A stretch of DNA of 64,000 nt from Gambelia wislizenii (GCA_030847615.1 JAUMIR010000001.1:443540687-443604686); one strand, 5' to 3'. Numbered from the stretch's first letter, positions 31,907 to 42,741 are shown. Numbers and translations are program-made. Notes: a model not told the origin generated them from the letters alone.

Positions 31907-32226
31907 GGACTTTTTCAGACAGGGAAAAAAACCCCAAGGAGGTCAGGAGAACAACAGGGCTGTCACGCTTACACAGCCCCATTTCAGACAGTCTCGTCCT
32001 CCTCCCGACCTCCTCCCAATCTTCCCCCATGCTACGGGTGCCACTTTTTATTGACAGAAAAATTCTGTGAAAAAAAAGTGGTGCCCACTGCATGGGGGAA
32101 GGTCAGGAGGAGGTTGGGAGGAGGATGGAAGAGGATGGAGGCTGTCTGAAACGGGGCTGTGTAAGTGCAAAAGCCCCATTCTCCTGACTTCCTCAGGGGG
32201 GGGGGTTCCCCCATCTGGAAAAGTCC
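31907..32226. mobile_element. 320-bp foldback Harbinger-like MITE
   Basis: Inverted ends GGACTTTTTCAGACAGGG and, inverted, GGACTTTTCCAGATGGGG, flanked by a perfect TAA duplication (31904-31906 and 32227-32229). The arms pair along most of their length: 'acagccccatttcagacag' against 'ctgtctgaaacggggctgt', and 'cttcccccatgc' against 'gcatgggggaag'. No coding; open frames in it are palindrome artefacts. Confidence 0.85.
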
Positions 32227-32229
32227 TAA

Positions 32230-33215
32230 GTGTCATGCTACCCCTTTGACAGTAGGTCTTCATTGGAAGACAAACCACACCTACCTTTGGAAGAGTCACA
32301 CCAGATGCCTGCTAGCCAGCCAAGTCCTCCTGTTCAGCAGGTCAGGTTGGATTCAGAGCAGGAAGAGGCGCTGGAGCAGAGCCTCCCTAATCCCCGAGAA
32401 AGGCAGAGGCTCAGGTGTCTGACCCAAACCATCCCTGAAGATGAAGTGAGAAGCTGCAGTCAAGGCATTGGAAGGAACACAGCTGTGGAACACTCCCTAA
32501 ATACTGCCTGGGATCTGGACATTGGCTGAACATGCTGCTTATAAGAAAGTTACAACCACCAGCTACCTTGCTGAGTACAATTTCAGTCTTCCTCTTGACA
32601 GCTTGGTTTACAAACGCATGTTTATCATATTTGCAATCCCTGGACTGTTTAAGGACTCAGCTACTGTGATTCCCTGGAAACCTGTCTCTGATTTATGGCT
32701 TTCTTGGCCCTGGACTGTTTGGCACCGGATACCTCCTGCTTCCATGGCCAGGCCATCTTAATAGATCCACCAACCCTGCAGGGGCAGATAGTAGCCATCA
32801 TACTAATTCTGACCAGAAAATTATCTGTCCATGACAACTCAGAGGCATTAATCACCTCCATCCATGAATCAGTAGAAGTGTAAAGGTGGGGGGAGATCTG
32901 TCAAGTGTATTTCAATGGGCATGCTAGAAGAAGTTGTGGATTCTCACATTCCACAATTCTGATGGTCTACAGGCACCTTCATCGAGCAGTAGTAGGCCTA
33001 TGGAAGCTCCGAAACCAGGGTAGATCAACTGACTCCCATTGCTTTCAATAGAAGGAAATTCACAACATCATGGTCAGAGAGTAAGAAAAACACTGAAAAA
33101 GCCTTTCTTCCCTCACTATCATCCAAACAGCATGAGTATAGATGGGTTCTAGATATCGGGGATTGCTCACAGGCATCAATAGAATTGCTCTGTCTGTATC
33201 TCAAAAAGATACTAG
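32230..33215. other. Unclassified, possibly LTR-like (+) at 32300-32770
   Basis: 32340-32770 has an LTR-like feel: GC-rich 'gagcaggaagaggcgctgg', then 'ctgctggatgcttataag'-like spacing, then 'ttcttggccctggactgttt'. I found no TG/CA ends or duplication. The rest is unassigned. Confidence 0.3.
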
Positions 33216-33219
33216 TTAG

Positions 33220-33420
33220 TGTCAGTTGGCAGTTTCCATGTCAGTGGGGCTTGTGACTCTGTTCCAGGTTTTGGTACAAGCTTTACACGAGCAATCCAAG
33301 TTGGTGGATTTGTTTGTGGGATAGAGTTTGGCACCTTGGGTAGCTCCTTTCAAGTTTAGACTAAAACCTGGAATGGATTCACTGCCTCACTGACACTGAA
33401 GCTACCATCCACCACCAGGA
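33220..33420. repeat. Unclassified interspersed repeat, copy 3
   Basis: 'gtttagactaaaacctgga' and 'gaagctaccatccaccac' match 24185-24400. No coding or termini were found. Confidence 0.45.
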
Positions 33421-33499
33421 CCAAAGTTGAAACTTTGACATACAAGGGTATTTTACTAGCTAATTGATTGATGTGAATGGCACACTATCAATCAACTGA

Positions 33500-34095
33500 A
33501 GAGATTTTCAGAGGGGATAAAAAAAAAATGTTCCCTTCTCCCATCCCTGTAATGACATTAAAAAAAAACTTTTCAAACCTACCTTGTTCACGCATCCTTC
33601 CCTCAGCAGAGCAGCCCAGGAGTGAAAGGAGCTTGAACGGAGCCCCTTTCACTTCCTGGATTGAAATCCCGACTGCTCTCACGAGAAGACGACAGTGCGG
33701 GAAATTCAAAAATAAAAAGCAAAAGAAACATGAAAAAGTGACAGCAAGCACAAAAACACACTTAAAAATTAACAAGTAACCTGGGGAGGGTACAAAAAAG
33801 TGTGTCGCTTACCATGATGTCCCAATCTCACCCAGAAGTGTTCTGGCACATACCTCTGATTGACGCTGACATCGCGCCAGCATAACGGGGTACCATTTCA
33901 ATTGCACGTCATTCCATTACAAAAACAGAACCAGGGATCAATTCACAGCTTAGCCCGTGAATAAAAAGAAGTGCCGGCATAACGACAGCCGAACGGGAGC
34001 ATGACAACAAGGGGACAATGATGTCTGAAAGAGAAGCCATTTAGTGATCTCCTGGTGTCAGTATCATGCCATATTTAGCACATCTGAAAATCTCC
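33500..34095. mobile_element. Harbinger-like nonautonomous DNA element
   Basis: Inverted ends AGAGATTTTCAGAGG (left) and GGAGATTTTCAGATG (right, inverted). The right subterminal 'tatcatgccatatttag' is shared with the element ending at 11301. The interior 33640-33845 matches 10270-10450: 'gattgaaatccc', 'gggaaattcaaaaat', 'tctcaccca'. Flanks TGA/TAA approximate the TWA target. No transposase. Confidence 0.65.
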
Positions 34096-34109
34096 TAAGA
34101 CTTAATTTG

Positions 34110-34505
34110 TTCATCTCTCTGGCTTTTGTTCGCAAACAAAGATTGAGGAAGGACTCATCCCACACCTTCTGCAAGCGTGCAGATGACTGAAAAGGCCAAT
34201 CCTAGATAAACATTCCGGTTGTAGAAAGCACAGCAGAAAGTCTCCTTGGGTGATGTTTCTGGGTTGTGATTCTTTCTGTGTTGTCATTTCTCTTCAAGAC
34301 TTGTTCGGTGTGAGTTTTCAAATAAGACTGCAGCATTGTGGATAGTGCATCTCCATGCCTCCCGATGTGAGGCCATGGCGGACCATTGTTGGTGATCAAT
34401 TTGGCCAAGCCTGAGCTGTTGTTTCAGGGAATCCTTGTATCGCTTTTTTGGAGTGCCCCTCTTATGCTGACTCATGGCAAGTTCACCGTAGAGTACTATT
34501 TTAGA
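34110..34505 (-). mobile_element. LINE 3' end, short copy
   Basis: Minus-strand fragment of the LINE family at 47040-50750: 3' tail with a CT repeat (catctctctggc), the hairpin 'tcgcaaacaaaga', and the coding end through 'GELAMSQHKRGTPKKRYKDSL'. It breaks off at about 34505 inside the segment encoding 'LPKIVLYGEL'. Confidence 0.85.
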
Positions 34506-34665
34506 TAACAATTGATTAGTAGCTACTACAATTTGTCATCACCAAGTGTCTTCTTTGAACTGCACAAATATGAGCTTCTGATTCGATGTAGTATTTAGAA
34601 AGTTGCTTTTTAAAAGTCTTTTGTTGTTGTTGTTGTTATTCACTGTGGTGCCCAGAAAGTAATTA

Positions 34666-35577
34666 CTGTTGTGTGGGAAGGTAATGAGTCTAAAAATAAA
34701 ATTCCAGGATCTAGTCCTTTTAAAAACAACAAGAATTATTTCCTTTAAAAAGAATTAAAATCATTCATTCACTTTTGACTTCATGTTCATGCTTCATGCA
34801 GAGTGCGCTTAGGAAATGCTGACCTAAGCTCAATTATCATTTAAAAGTGTATTCAGAGGTCTGGGATCCCCCAGTTAAATTAGACTCATTACAAAACAAA
34901 GGAGTCAGTTTAAAATGCAAATCAAAGTTTACTGAAGGTATATCAATCTCAATCTACATACTAAAACAAACTTAAAAAGAGGTTCCTAACTAAGAGTATA
35001 AAGGGTATGAAAAAACTCACTCAGCCTACAGCGTAGGACTGGCTTCTGATGCATCAAGGCATGGTTTCAGATGGCAAAGATGGCAAATATAGCAAATATG
35101 GCTAAGATGGCTCCAGCCTCAAGGAGACTCAAACTTAAAAGAAAACTTACACAAAGCAATAAAATTCAAATTAGGTCATGTGTTGAATGACCCAGCACTC
35201 CAGTTGGCTGGAACTGCCCAGTGAAATAAGAGAAAGGGAACTTGGGATAAACAAAGGCATGCAGGGAAAAACCCTAGACTTATCTTAGGATGTGAATGAG
35301 GTACACAAGATTGCTTTTACATTACAATGATTATTTCCCACATACTACATGTTGTCCCTTCATATTCACCGGGTTTGGTTCCAGGACACCCCATGGATAT
35401 CAAAATCCATGAATACTCAAGTCCAATTATATGCAATGGCATAGCAAAATGGTGTCCCTTCTATCAGATGGGGAAATCAAGGTTTGCTTTTCGGATTATT
35501 ATTTTTTAAAGAATATTTTCAAGCTGTGAATACTTAAATCTGTGGATACCAAATCCATGGATACAGAGGGACAACTG
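34666..35577. mobile_element. Tigger-like MITE split by a solo LTR
   Basis: Left end (C TGTTG, 34666-34671) and the rest (35350-35577, ending ...ggacaactg) belong to one TA-flanked element (TA at 34664-34665 and 35578-35579) of the type at 1401 and 57332. The solo LTR entered six bases inside the left terminal repeat. It is older than the LTR. Confidence 0.8.
34672..35349 (-). mobile_element. Solo LTR, family L, copy 1 (678 bp)
   Basis: Ends TG...CA (plus TGTGGGAAGG to CATACTACA) with a perfect 5-bp duplication TGTTG (34667-34671 and 35350-35354). It is colinear with 37338-38020 along the full length and with 63236-63649 over the left-truncated 414 bp. No coding. Orientation is set by the minus-strand start TGTAGTATG and is tentative. 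The parent retroelement (ERV, gypsy or copia) is unknown. Confidence 0.85.
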
Positions 35578-35743
35578 TAGTGTCTAGTCATTGCTGTGTT
35601 GAAAAACTTATCAAGTTATTTGTTGCTTTCCATTACTTTTAAAAAGTTTTGGTATGACTTTACCAAAGAACTGTGAAACATTGCTTGTTGCACTGTTTAT
35701 TGCATTGCCTTGAAATACTGGCTAGCACCCTGCTGGTGAGTTT

Positions 35744-36612
35744 GTTATTGCTGTGTGCCTTCACATCATTTCCAGTTTAAGCTGGACCTAGAGTACCATA
35801 CAACATCAAAAAACTCCCCCCCAAATGCCCAGGAGACCTCATGACAATCCTTTGAGGTAGGCTGATGGGTTTAACTTGCCCACCCACCGCTCTTTCTGCC
35901 CCCGGCCGCCCCCCACCATTCGTTCTACACCTCCCACCACTCGTTCTGCACCCCACCACTTATTCTGCCCCAACACTCATTATGCCCCTCCCCCTACTTC
36001 TTCTGCCCCTCTCCCCACTTGTTCTGCCCCTCCCCCCACTCATTCTGCCCCCCACTCATTCTGCCCCACCCCCCACTCATTCTGCCCTGCCCCCCACTCA
36101 TTCTTCCCCCCACCACTCATTCTGCCCCTCCCCCCACTTGTTCTGCCCTTACCCACTCATTCTGCCCCTCCCACCCCACCCCCCCTGCACTCCAGAAAAC
36201 ACAGGCATACACCACATCCACCCCCATGTTACTCACCCTCCAGCTTCAGCCCATGTTTGAGATCTACATGGTCCCGCCCCCAGTGTGCTGATTGGCTGCC
36301 CAACAGACCTGTGATTGGTTGATCAGTTTCCTAAGCAGCCAATCAGCACACTGGAAACAGCAATATACCCAAGAGAATTATGTATATAGATGGTGATCCT
36401 AAGATGATCCTATCATTGGGTTTTCTTGGTAAGATTTGGTAAGATTTCAGAGGAGGTTTGCTTTTGCCCTCCTTTGAAGTTGGAAGAGGATGGATTGCCC
36501 AAATGACCTTTCCACAGCCATCTAGAGAGTTTCCAGTGGCTGAATGGGGATTCAGACGCAGGTCTCCAGGTATCCTAGTCCAACACTCAAACCATAACAC
36601 CACTCTGGCTCT
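35744..36612 (-). mobile_element. tRNA-derived SINE split by a Helitron
   Basis: Tail at 35744-35779 ('gtgtgccttcacatcatttc') and body/head at 36391-36612 ('gggttttcttgg', 'tcctagtccaacactcaaac') form one minus-strand SINE. The interruption falls exactly between A and T of 'ttta|tgg', the Helitron target dinucleotide. Confidence 0.85.
35780..36390 (-). mobile_element. Helitron, nonautonomous, with minisatellite
   Basis: Minus-strand element starting TCTATATACATAAT (plus 36390 leftwards) and ending at 35780 after '...ggtccagct'. Relative to the other two copies the final AG of CTAG is missing. The interior (35890-36180) is a C-rich minisatellite built on 'ccccactcattctgcccc'. The 5' part is shared with 44526-45718, including 'cagtgtgctgattggctg' and its inverted partner. 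Noncoding; the Pro/His-rich open frames are artefacts. Confidence 0.8.
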
Positions 36613-36924
36613 CTTCTTAGTAAGTTATGATGGCATAAGTCCAGCTTATTGTAGCCCTCCTTTTTTTGGTCATTCCAGAGGTCAAAATTCTGTTCCAATG
36701 AGGAGATGACCAAAATTACTCCCAAATGCACCTTTTCAGTATGGCAGCCTTCCCATAACAACCATTTCTTCGCAGGTGAAGCAGCAGAGATGCATCCAGC
36801 TAAGCTGGATACATAGCAATGACATAATTCTCCAGGACTTCCTGAGGACTCTCAAGCATTCCCTGAGGATGCCTGTCTTAGTGCCTACAACTAAAGAAAC
36901 TTAACAGGACACAATGAAAAAGTG

Positions 36925-37285
36925 GCTGTTTGTTTGTTTGTTTGTTTAAATATTAATATCCTGCTCTACATCATGGGAACTCAGAGTGACACACAAGTAA
37001 AATCAATTTAAATAGATTAAAACAGGTTTGACAAATTAACAAAAAGCACTTAGGTCCCAAAGGCTTTAGAGAAATCCACGTTCTAATTTGGTGCCAAAAT
37101 GAAACCAGTGTCATCACCAATCAGACCTCCTAGAGTGGGGGCATTCCACAAATGGGATGCCACAGACAAGACCATCTCCAGCAATGTATTGCTCCCCCTG
37201 GTGGGAGAAAGAAGTGGGTCATTCGGTACAGACCTTTGCTCACCAGTAGGTATGTGTAGACATCTCATTTCTTGATCTTTTATGT
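36925..37285 (-). mobile_element. L2-like LINE 3' end
   Basis: Minus-strand reading near 37130-37200 gives 'SVASHLWNAPTLGGL', matching the L2 C-terminal RLWN region. The 3' UTR and tail lie at 36960-36990 ('ctgctctacatcatggg'), preceded by a (GTTT)n run at 36929-36947. Confidence 0.6.
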
Positions 37286-37337
37286 TTACTCCCACAGATG
37301 TAATTCTGTATTCTAGTCACAGATTCAGTGGCAATAA

Positions 37338-38020
37338 TGTGGGAAGTAATGAGTCTAAAAATAAAATTGCATTAAAAATTCCAGGATCTAGTCCTTTTTT
37401 AAAAGCAACAAAATTATCTTCTTTAAAAAAGAGAGTTAAAAATCATTTACTTTTAAATTCATGCAGAGTGCAACTTAGGAATGCAGACAAAAGCTCAATT
37501 AACATTTAAAAAGGTGTGTTCAGAGGTCTGGGATCACCCAGTTAAATTAGACTCATTACAAAACAAAGGAGTCAGTTTAAAATGCAAGTCAAAGTTTACT
37601 TGAAGGTATATCAATCTCAATCTACATACTAAAACAAACTTTAAAAAGAGGTTCCTAACTGACTAAGAGTATTTAGGGTAGGAAAACTCACCCAGCCTAT
37701 AGCAGTAAGAGGCTGCATGGTGAACATCATAGCATGGTTTCAGGAAAGATGGCTAAACAAAGATAATATGGCTTAAGATGGCTACAGCCTCATGGAGACT
37801 CTAACTTAAAAGAGAACTTACACAGAGCAATAAAATTTAAATTAGGTCATGTGTGGAATGACCCAGCACTCCAGTTGGCTGGAAGTGCCCAGTGAAATAA
37901 GAGAAAGGAAATTTGGGAGAACAGAAGCATGCAGGGAAAAACCCTAGACTTATCTTAGGATGTGAATGAGGTACACAAGATTGCTTTTACATTACAATGA
38001 TTATTTCCCCACATACTACA
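37338..38020 (-). mobile_element. Solo LTR, family L, copy 2 (683 bp)
   Basis: Ends TGTGGGAAGT...CATACTACA on the plus strand with a perfect 5-bp duplication AATAA (37333-37337 and 38021-38025). It is highly similar to 34672-35349 throughout, with small indels. No internal region is attached. Confidence 0.9.
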
Positions 38021-38108
38021 AATAATCATGGACAAAATTCTTTTTCACCATAGTGTGGGTGTTCCTCTTACAAGTAAATGTGGAAGAGTTTACAGAAAGT
38101 GCATCCCG

Positions 38109-38161
38109 GGAAGGAAGGAAGGAAGGAAGGAAGGAAGGAAGGAAGGAAGGAAGGAAGGAAA
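38109..38161. repeat. (GGAA)n microsatellite
   Basis: About 13 uninterrupted GGAA tetranucleotides. Confidence 0.95.
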
Positions 38162-38164
38162 CAA

Positions 38165-38825
38165 AAACCCCTAGACAAATATGCATTCTAAAATTAAGTC
38201 CCCTTGCTTGTTACCATCTCAGTAACCATTACATTGGCAAGACTATTTATAAAGATAAGTTTAATTGAGACATCAGACTACCATACACTTTGAACTGTTT
38301 GACCTAGTAGACGTTTTATATTAATGAATGTCTTAATTTATTAATCACACCTTTGAATTTGACTGCAGTAATTGCAATAACCTTTCTTTTAGAGCTGAGT
38401 CCTTTGACAATAGATGTCTGGAACCTTAATAATAAGGACCATTAAACTTCCTGTGAAGTGGAAAGCTGATGTGTCACTCAAAGTCCACCTGTTTAAAGAA
38501 AAGCAAATAGAAAGGAACATTGTTTAAAATGTTTTGTCCATATCACTCTTCTGAGATCAATAATTTCTTTGAAGATCTTTGTGTGAATCATCTATTCATC
38601 AGGAATCTCATTTTTAGATAACTAGAGTACACATTGCTCTTAACTGACAGCAAATATTAACATTAGTTTGGCATTTCTTTGAGAACAGCCCACTTCAAAA
38701 GAAGAATAATGAAGACTTCTCTTGGTCTGTGACCTTTTCCACTTCTGTCTAATAGGACTCAGGTCTTTCACTGAGCAACTGATAAGAATACAGCCGCTTT
38801 CGCTGAATAAATTGGCATGAAGGAA
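38165..38825. other. No feature recognised
   Basis: Unassigned AT-rich sequence. Confidence 0.5.
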
Positions 38826-38828
38826 TAT

Positions 38829-39044
38829 AGTGGGCCCTCCGCATCCACAGGCTCCAGATCCACAAATTCAACAGACCACCGATCATCCATATTATAAAAC
38901 CTTGGCAATGTGGACATGGACACACTGAAGCATCTGTGTTCACATCACTGCCATTTAATGATATAGGACATGATCATCCATGATTTTTGGTATCCACATG
39001 AGATCCCAGAACCAAACCCCCATGGATCTGGAAAGCCCCCTGTA
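38829..39044. mobile_element. Tigger-like MITE, diverged (1)
   Basis: TA-flanked ends 'gtgggccctccgcatccac' and '...ggaaagccccctgtaa' with 'ttttggtatccacatgagat' inside, the inverted phrase typical of this MITE group. Confidence 0.65.
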
Positions 39045-39115
39045 ATAAGTGAGAGCATATATACACACACAAAAACGTATATATGTATATACTGATAGAG
39101 TTAATATATATAAGA

Positions 39116-39345
39116 GTACAGTTGGCCCTCTGTATCCACAGATTCTACATCCATGGATCTCATTATCCACAGCTAAGAAATATTTTTTTAATTCAAAAAG
39201 CAAATCTTGATTTTGCCACATTATATAAGGGACAACATTTTATAACACCGTTGTATATAATGGGACTTGAGTATCCACAGATTTTGGTATGCACAGGGCT
39301 CTAGGAACCAAACCCCAGTGGATACCAAGTGCCCATTGCATAGCA
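39116..39345. mobile_element. Tigger-like MITE, diverged (2)
   Basis: Left end CAGTTGGCCCTCTGTATCC after TA. The interior has 'tgggacttgagtatccacag' and 'aaccaaaccccagtgg'; the right end is 'gataccaagtgcccattgca'. It lies 70 bp from the previous member and is separately bounded. Confidence 0.7.
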
Positions 39346-39644
39346 TATGGTAGACAGATGGCTATACTATCAGTTCAGGGCCCCTAGAACCTTACATGCT
39401 TAGGGTTGCAATCCTACTCACTAGAAATTAAGCACCACTGAACTTAGAAAGACATTAACTTGGTATTACCCAAAGAGGTCTTGGAAAATCCAAGAAAATA
39501 TCGAGTTTCTAATATGTTGGGAAAATTAGCAGCAACTCAACCTTAGCAATGCAAAAGGGGGCAACAGAGTGAGGGATCTTTATACCTTTGTATACATTGA
39601 CTCCCTATGAACATACGCACACAAACACAAAATGAAGAATTAAC

Positions 39645-40085
39645 AATGATATTTAATAAAGACATAAAAATAATAGCACCAAGCACATGCACATTCATAC
39701 AAAGAGCATTCATACAAGACCACTAGGAATGGAAGAAGACAGAGGTTGCCAGAGGGATAGATAAGGAGGTTTCTGGAGATATACGACACCTGTCTTGTAT
39801 TCCGAATTCGTTGATCAAACCGACCACATGGGTGGATGAGTCTTGAGTGGCTAACACAGAGTGACATGGAGTCTTCAAGAATATGCTCTGTGTGCCCTGG
39901 CTACACAGAGGGGAAGAGTGTCCCCTGGAAATGGAATCTGTGCACAATGAAGCCTGATTTTTGGCCCATATTTATACCCAAAAAAAATGCCTTAAGAAGA
40001 GCAAGTTCCCTGGGTGGGAACAATAGATTCCATAAGCCTTCAAGGGTTGCACAATGAGTTTCAGGAAAGTTCCTGGTCTTGACAA
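39645..40085 (-). mobile_element. LTR-like sequence
   Basis: The minus strand has a TATA box 'ggtataaatatggg' (near 39970), a GC-richer stretch and 'tttattaaat' (ATTAAA-type poly(A) signal) near 39650. Terminal TG/CA and target duplications could not be fixed, so it is only suggestive of a solo LTR. Confidence 0.35.
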
Positions 40086-40114
40086 TAGGTGGCTGAAGAT
40101 GTAGATATAGATAT

Positions 40115-40860
40115 AGATATAGGATGGGGGATACCTGGCTGAACGAGACCATGTGCGAAAGGGATCTAGGAGTCCTAGTAGACCACAAGTTGAACATGAG
40201 TCAACAGTGTGATGCGGCAGCTAAAAAGGCCAATTCAATTTTGGGCTACATCAATAGAAGTATAGTGTCTAGATCAAGGGAAGTGATTAGTGCCACTCTA
40301 TTCCGTCTTGGTCAGACCTCACCTAGAATACTGTGTCCACATACTGTGCCCTAGAATACTGGGCACCACAATTAAAAAAAGATATTGACAAATTGGAGCG
40401 TGTCCAGAGAAGGACAACTAAAGTGGTGAAAGGTCTAGAAACCATGCCTTATGAGGAAAGACTTAGGGAGCTGGGTATGTTTAGCCTAGAAAAAAGATGG
40501 TTAAGAGGCGATATGATAGCCCTGTTTAAGTATTTGAAGGGGTGTCACATTGAGGATGGAGCAGGCTTGTTTTCTGCTGCTCCAGAGACTAAAACACAGA
40601 GCAATGGATGAAAGCTCCAGGGAAAGAGATTCCACCTCGACATTAGGGGGAACTTTTTGACAGTTAAGAGCTGTTTGGCCATGGAACACACTCCCTCGGA
40701 GCATGGAGGGGTCTCCTTCCTTGGAGGGAGGCTTTAAACAGAGGCTGGATGGCATCTGTTGGGGATCCTTTGATAGTGATTTCCTGCGTGGCAGGGGGTT
40801 GGACTGGATGGCCCTCGTGGTCTCTTCCAACTCTACAATTCTATGATTCTATGATTCTAT
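40115..40860 (+). mobile_element. CR1 LINE 3' end
   Basis: Plus-strand copy: '[20 protein letters not shown]', 'SRSREVISATL' with a frame break, a local repeat around 40325-40360, then '[15 protein letters not shown]', and the tail 'attctatgattctatgattc'. 5' truncated next to a (GATATA)n patch at 40096-40119. Confidence 0.9.
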
Positions 40861-41752
40861 GCTAATGTGTTGCAAACTGTCCTTAATGTCTGATGATTGG
40901 ATTCACAAAGCTTGAGCTGCCTCTTCTTAAGGTTTGGGTGATTAAGCGAAGGAAAGTTCTATGCCCACCAACAAAGGATTGCTCCATCCATCTATGGTCT
41001 ACCACTTAGTGGAGACTGTATCCCTTTGACCTCTTGTGTAGTGGAGACTGTGTCCCTTTGACCTCTTGATGTTTCCTTATAATTTTGGAATTTGCCAGTG
41101 GCTCTTCCTAGGAGATGTGTACGCATCTCTCTGGGATCCATAGCAAGTTCCTGACACTTCACTGCTCTTCCCATGGAAGGCCCCACTAATAAGCCAAATT
41201 ATTAATAAGCCAACTTTGGGGGCTTCTGGGGGGCAGGGCTCTATTAGGGGCACTAACTTTAGGAAGACACACATTTAAAGAAGCATGTTTCATACAGCAC
41301 AGGAAATCTTACAAAGACAAAAGGGTTAGAGCAGAAGCCAAATGAGAAGGCTCAGCAGCCACAGACAGTATAGCCAATGATGGGCAATGATGGGAGCCAT
41401 AGTCCAAATGTTTCTGAGGGGGCTGATTGGTTGCTAGCACTGGATAAGAGGATCAGAGAGCATTGGCAGGGTTAAGAATGACTGCCCTTAAAAACAGAGC
41501 TGAGAAATTTCCTTTTAAGAAGAACCATTTCAATGATAGGTTGAAACTACCCATAACTCAGAAATGGTAAGATGATTCTCAGTCAAGCCTGCAAACATGG
41601 TTATCTTCAAAGAGGTGTGTGGTCTAATTTGTTAACACATTTCATTTCAAGCTGAGGTATTCAACCACAGTACAAAACTTTAAACGACTTTGAACTCTAA
41701 ACTGCTGTCCTTTTAAATTAAAGAGTAGTAAGTAATAATTTCTTTAAAGAAT
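40861..41752. other. No clear feature
   Basis: Contains a 27-bp near repeat (gtggagactgt.tccctttgacctctt at 41012 and 41041) and a MITE-like phrase 'gatgggagccatagtcca' at 41391. Otherwise unassigned. Confidence 0.4.
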
Positions 41753-41754
41753 TG

Positions 41755-41840
41755 ACTGGCCCAAAGCTTCAAGGCTGCAGGTGGGGATTTGAACCCCCAC
41801 CTTCCCAGGCCTACTGTAACACTCAAGTGTTTATCTACTA
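41755..41840 (-). mobile_element. tRNA-derived SINE or MIR-like fragment
   Basis: B-box-like 'ggggatttgaacccccacc' in reverse, followed by a degraded head 'ctactgtaacactcaagtg'. It has no tRNA fold beyond this arm and is therefore not a tRNA gene. Confidence 0.5.
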
Positions 41841-42032
41841 TAACAGATTCTTCTAGTGACAGTAGCACTAATCCTCATCTCCCATAGCACAGCACAGCAT
41901 CATGGAGAGAGCGCTTCTGATAGTGAACAGAGGCCAAATAATTAAACATCATGGTGCAATGCTCCATGACTAAAAAGGCCGGGAGCAGAGTGGTTGGGAT
42001 TTTAAAGTCACACTTCTCCCTGCCCCTTCCTC

Positions 42033-42181
42033 TTAGAATAATAGAGTTGGAAGAGATCACAAGAGCCATCCAGTCCAATCCCCTGCCATGCAGGAATACA
42101 CAATCAAAACATTCCCAACACATGGCCATCCAGCCTCTGTTTAAAGACTTCCAGAGAAGGAGACTCCACCACACTCCAAGG
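42033..42181 (-). mobile_element. CR1 3' end, short
   Basis: 'gagttggaagagatcacaag', 'ccatccagtccaatcccctg' and 'ggccatccagcctctgttta' are the last ~150 bp of a minus-strand CR1. It breaks off at 'ccacactccaagg'. Confidence 0.9.
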
Positions 42182-42690
42182 TGTGTGCCATATCCCCAAA
42201 CTATTTATCAGAGGACCAAGTTATACAGTTTGGATGGGGTCCATTTGTTGGAAGTGGGGAACCAGCTATTCCTGGGGGATTTGCAACAGAGAGTGAAGGT
42301 GCTTTTGGCCTTCCTGGTGGGGCATAGTGACTATGTAGATGCTTATCTATGGCAGGTAATGGGGGGGAGGAGTTTGGTGAACACCTATGGCACACTTTCG
42401 GTGAAGGACAGGTCTCTGGAACTGCCCTTATATGTCATAAGACCCAGGGGGTGGGGAAGGAGGCTGTCCTTGGGGCTGGGTGGAGGGTTTGGCCCTTGCC
42501 AGAGGTCATACAACTTGGGGATCTCCTCCTTGGATTGGCCTTCCAGCAGATGGTCGGTCTGGGTTCCCCACCACACCTCTCTGGGGCTCAGGTGTTTCAC
42601 CCAGGGGAAACTGGGGAGGTAGATCTGGGAGAGACCACCTGCTCCTGCTGCTCCTGTACTAAGTTGCTTCCCTCCTTCTTGCACATCCCC
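42182..42690 (+). pseudogene. SGNH-hydrolase C-terminus of an unassigned retroelement
   Basis: The plus-strand frame from 42201 reads 'YSLDGVHLLEVGNQLFLGDL' and then 'QQRVKVLLAFL'. DGVHL followed by a glycine/asparagine-rich helix start matches the C-terminal catalytic D-x-x-H block of SGNH hydrolases, which accompany DIRS/Ngaro-type and some CR1-type retroelements. The rest is G-rich ('aggagtttggtgaacacc') and open in several frames. Only this block is recognisable; the upstream catalytic blocks are absent and the segment abuts the CR1 tail. Element class is inferred. Confidence 0.4.
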
Positions 42691-42741
42691 AAAAATGGGG
42701 ACTCATGTTTCCTATTTAAAACCGTTAAAATATATTTATAG

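Noticed and set aside
35865..36322. Pro/His-rich open frames of 90-148 codons as proteins
   Set aside because: They are translations of the C-rich Helitron minisatellite in three frames, with no sign of selection.
38109..38161. CRISPR-like array
   Set aside because: Simple (GGAA)n repeat without spacers. No direct-repeat/spacer pattern exists anywhere in the window, and the genome is eukaryotic.
41755..41800. A tRNA gene
   Set aside because: Only a B-box-like arm is present; no acceptor or anticodon arms fold around it.
42349..42741. 130-codon plus-strand open frame as a gene
   Set aside because: It overlaps two other long frames in a G-rich segment and has no recognisable motif. The frame with the DGVHL block is the more likely coding frame.
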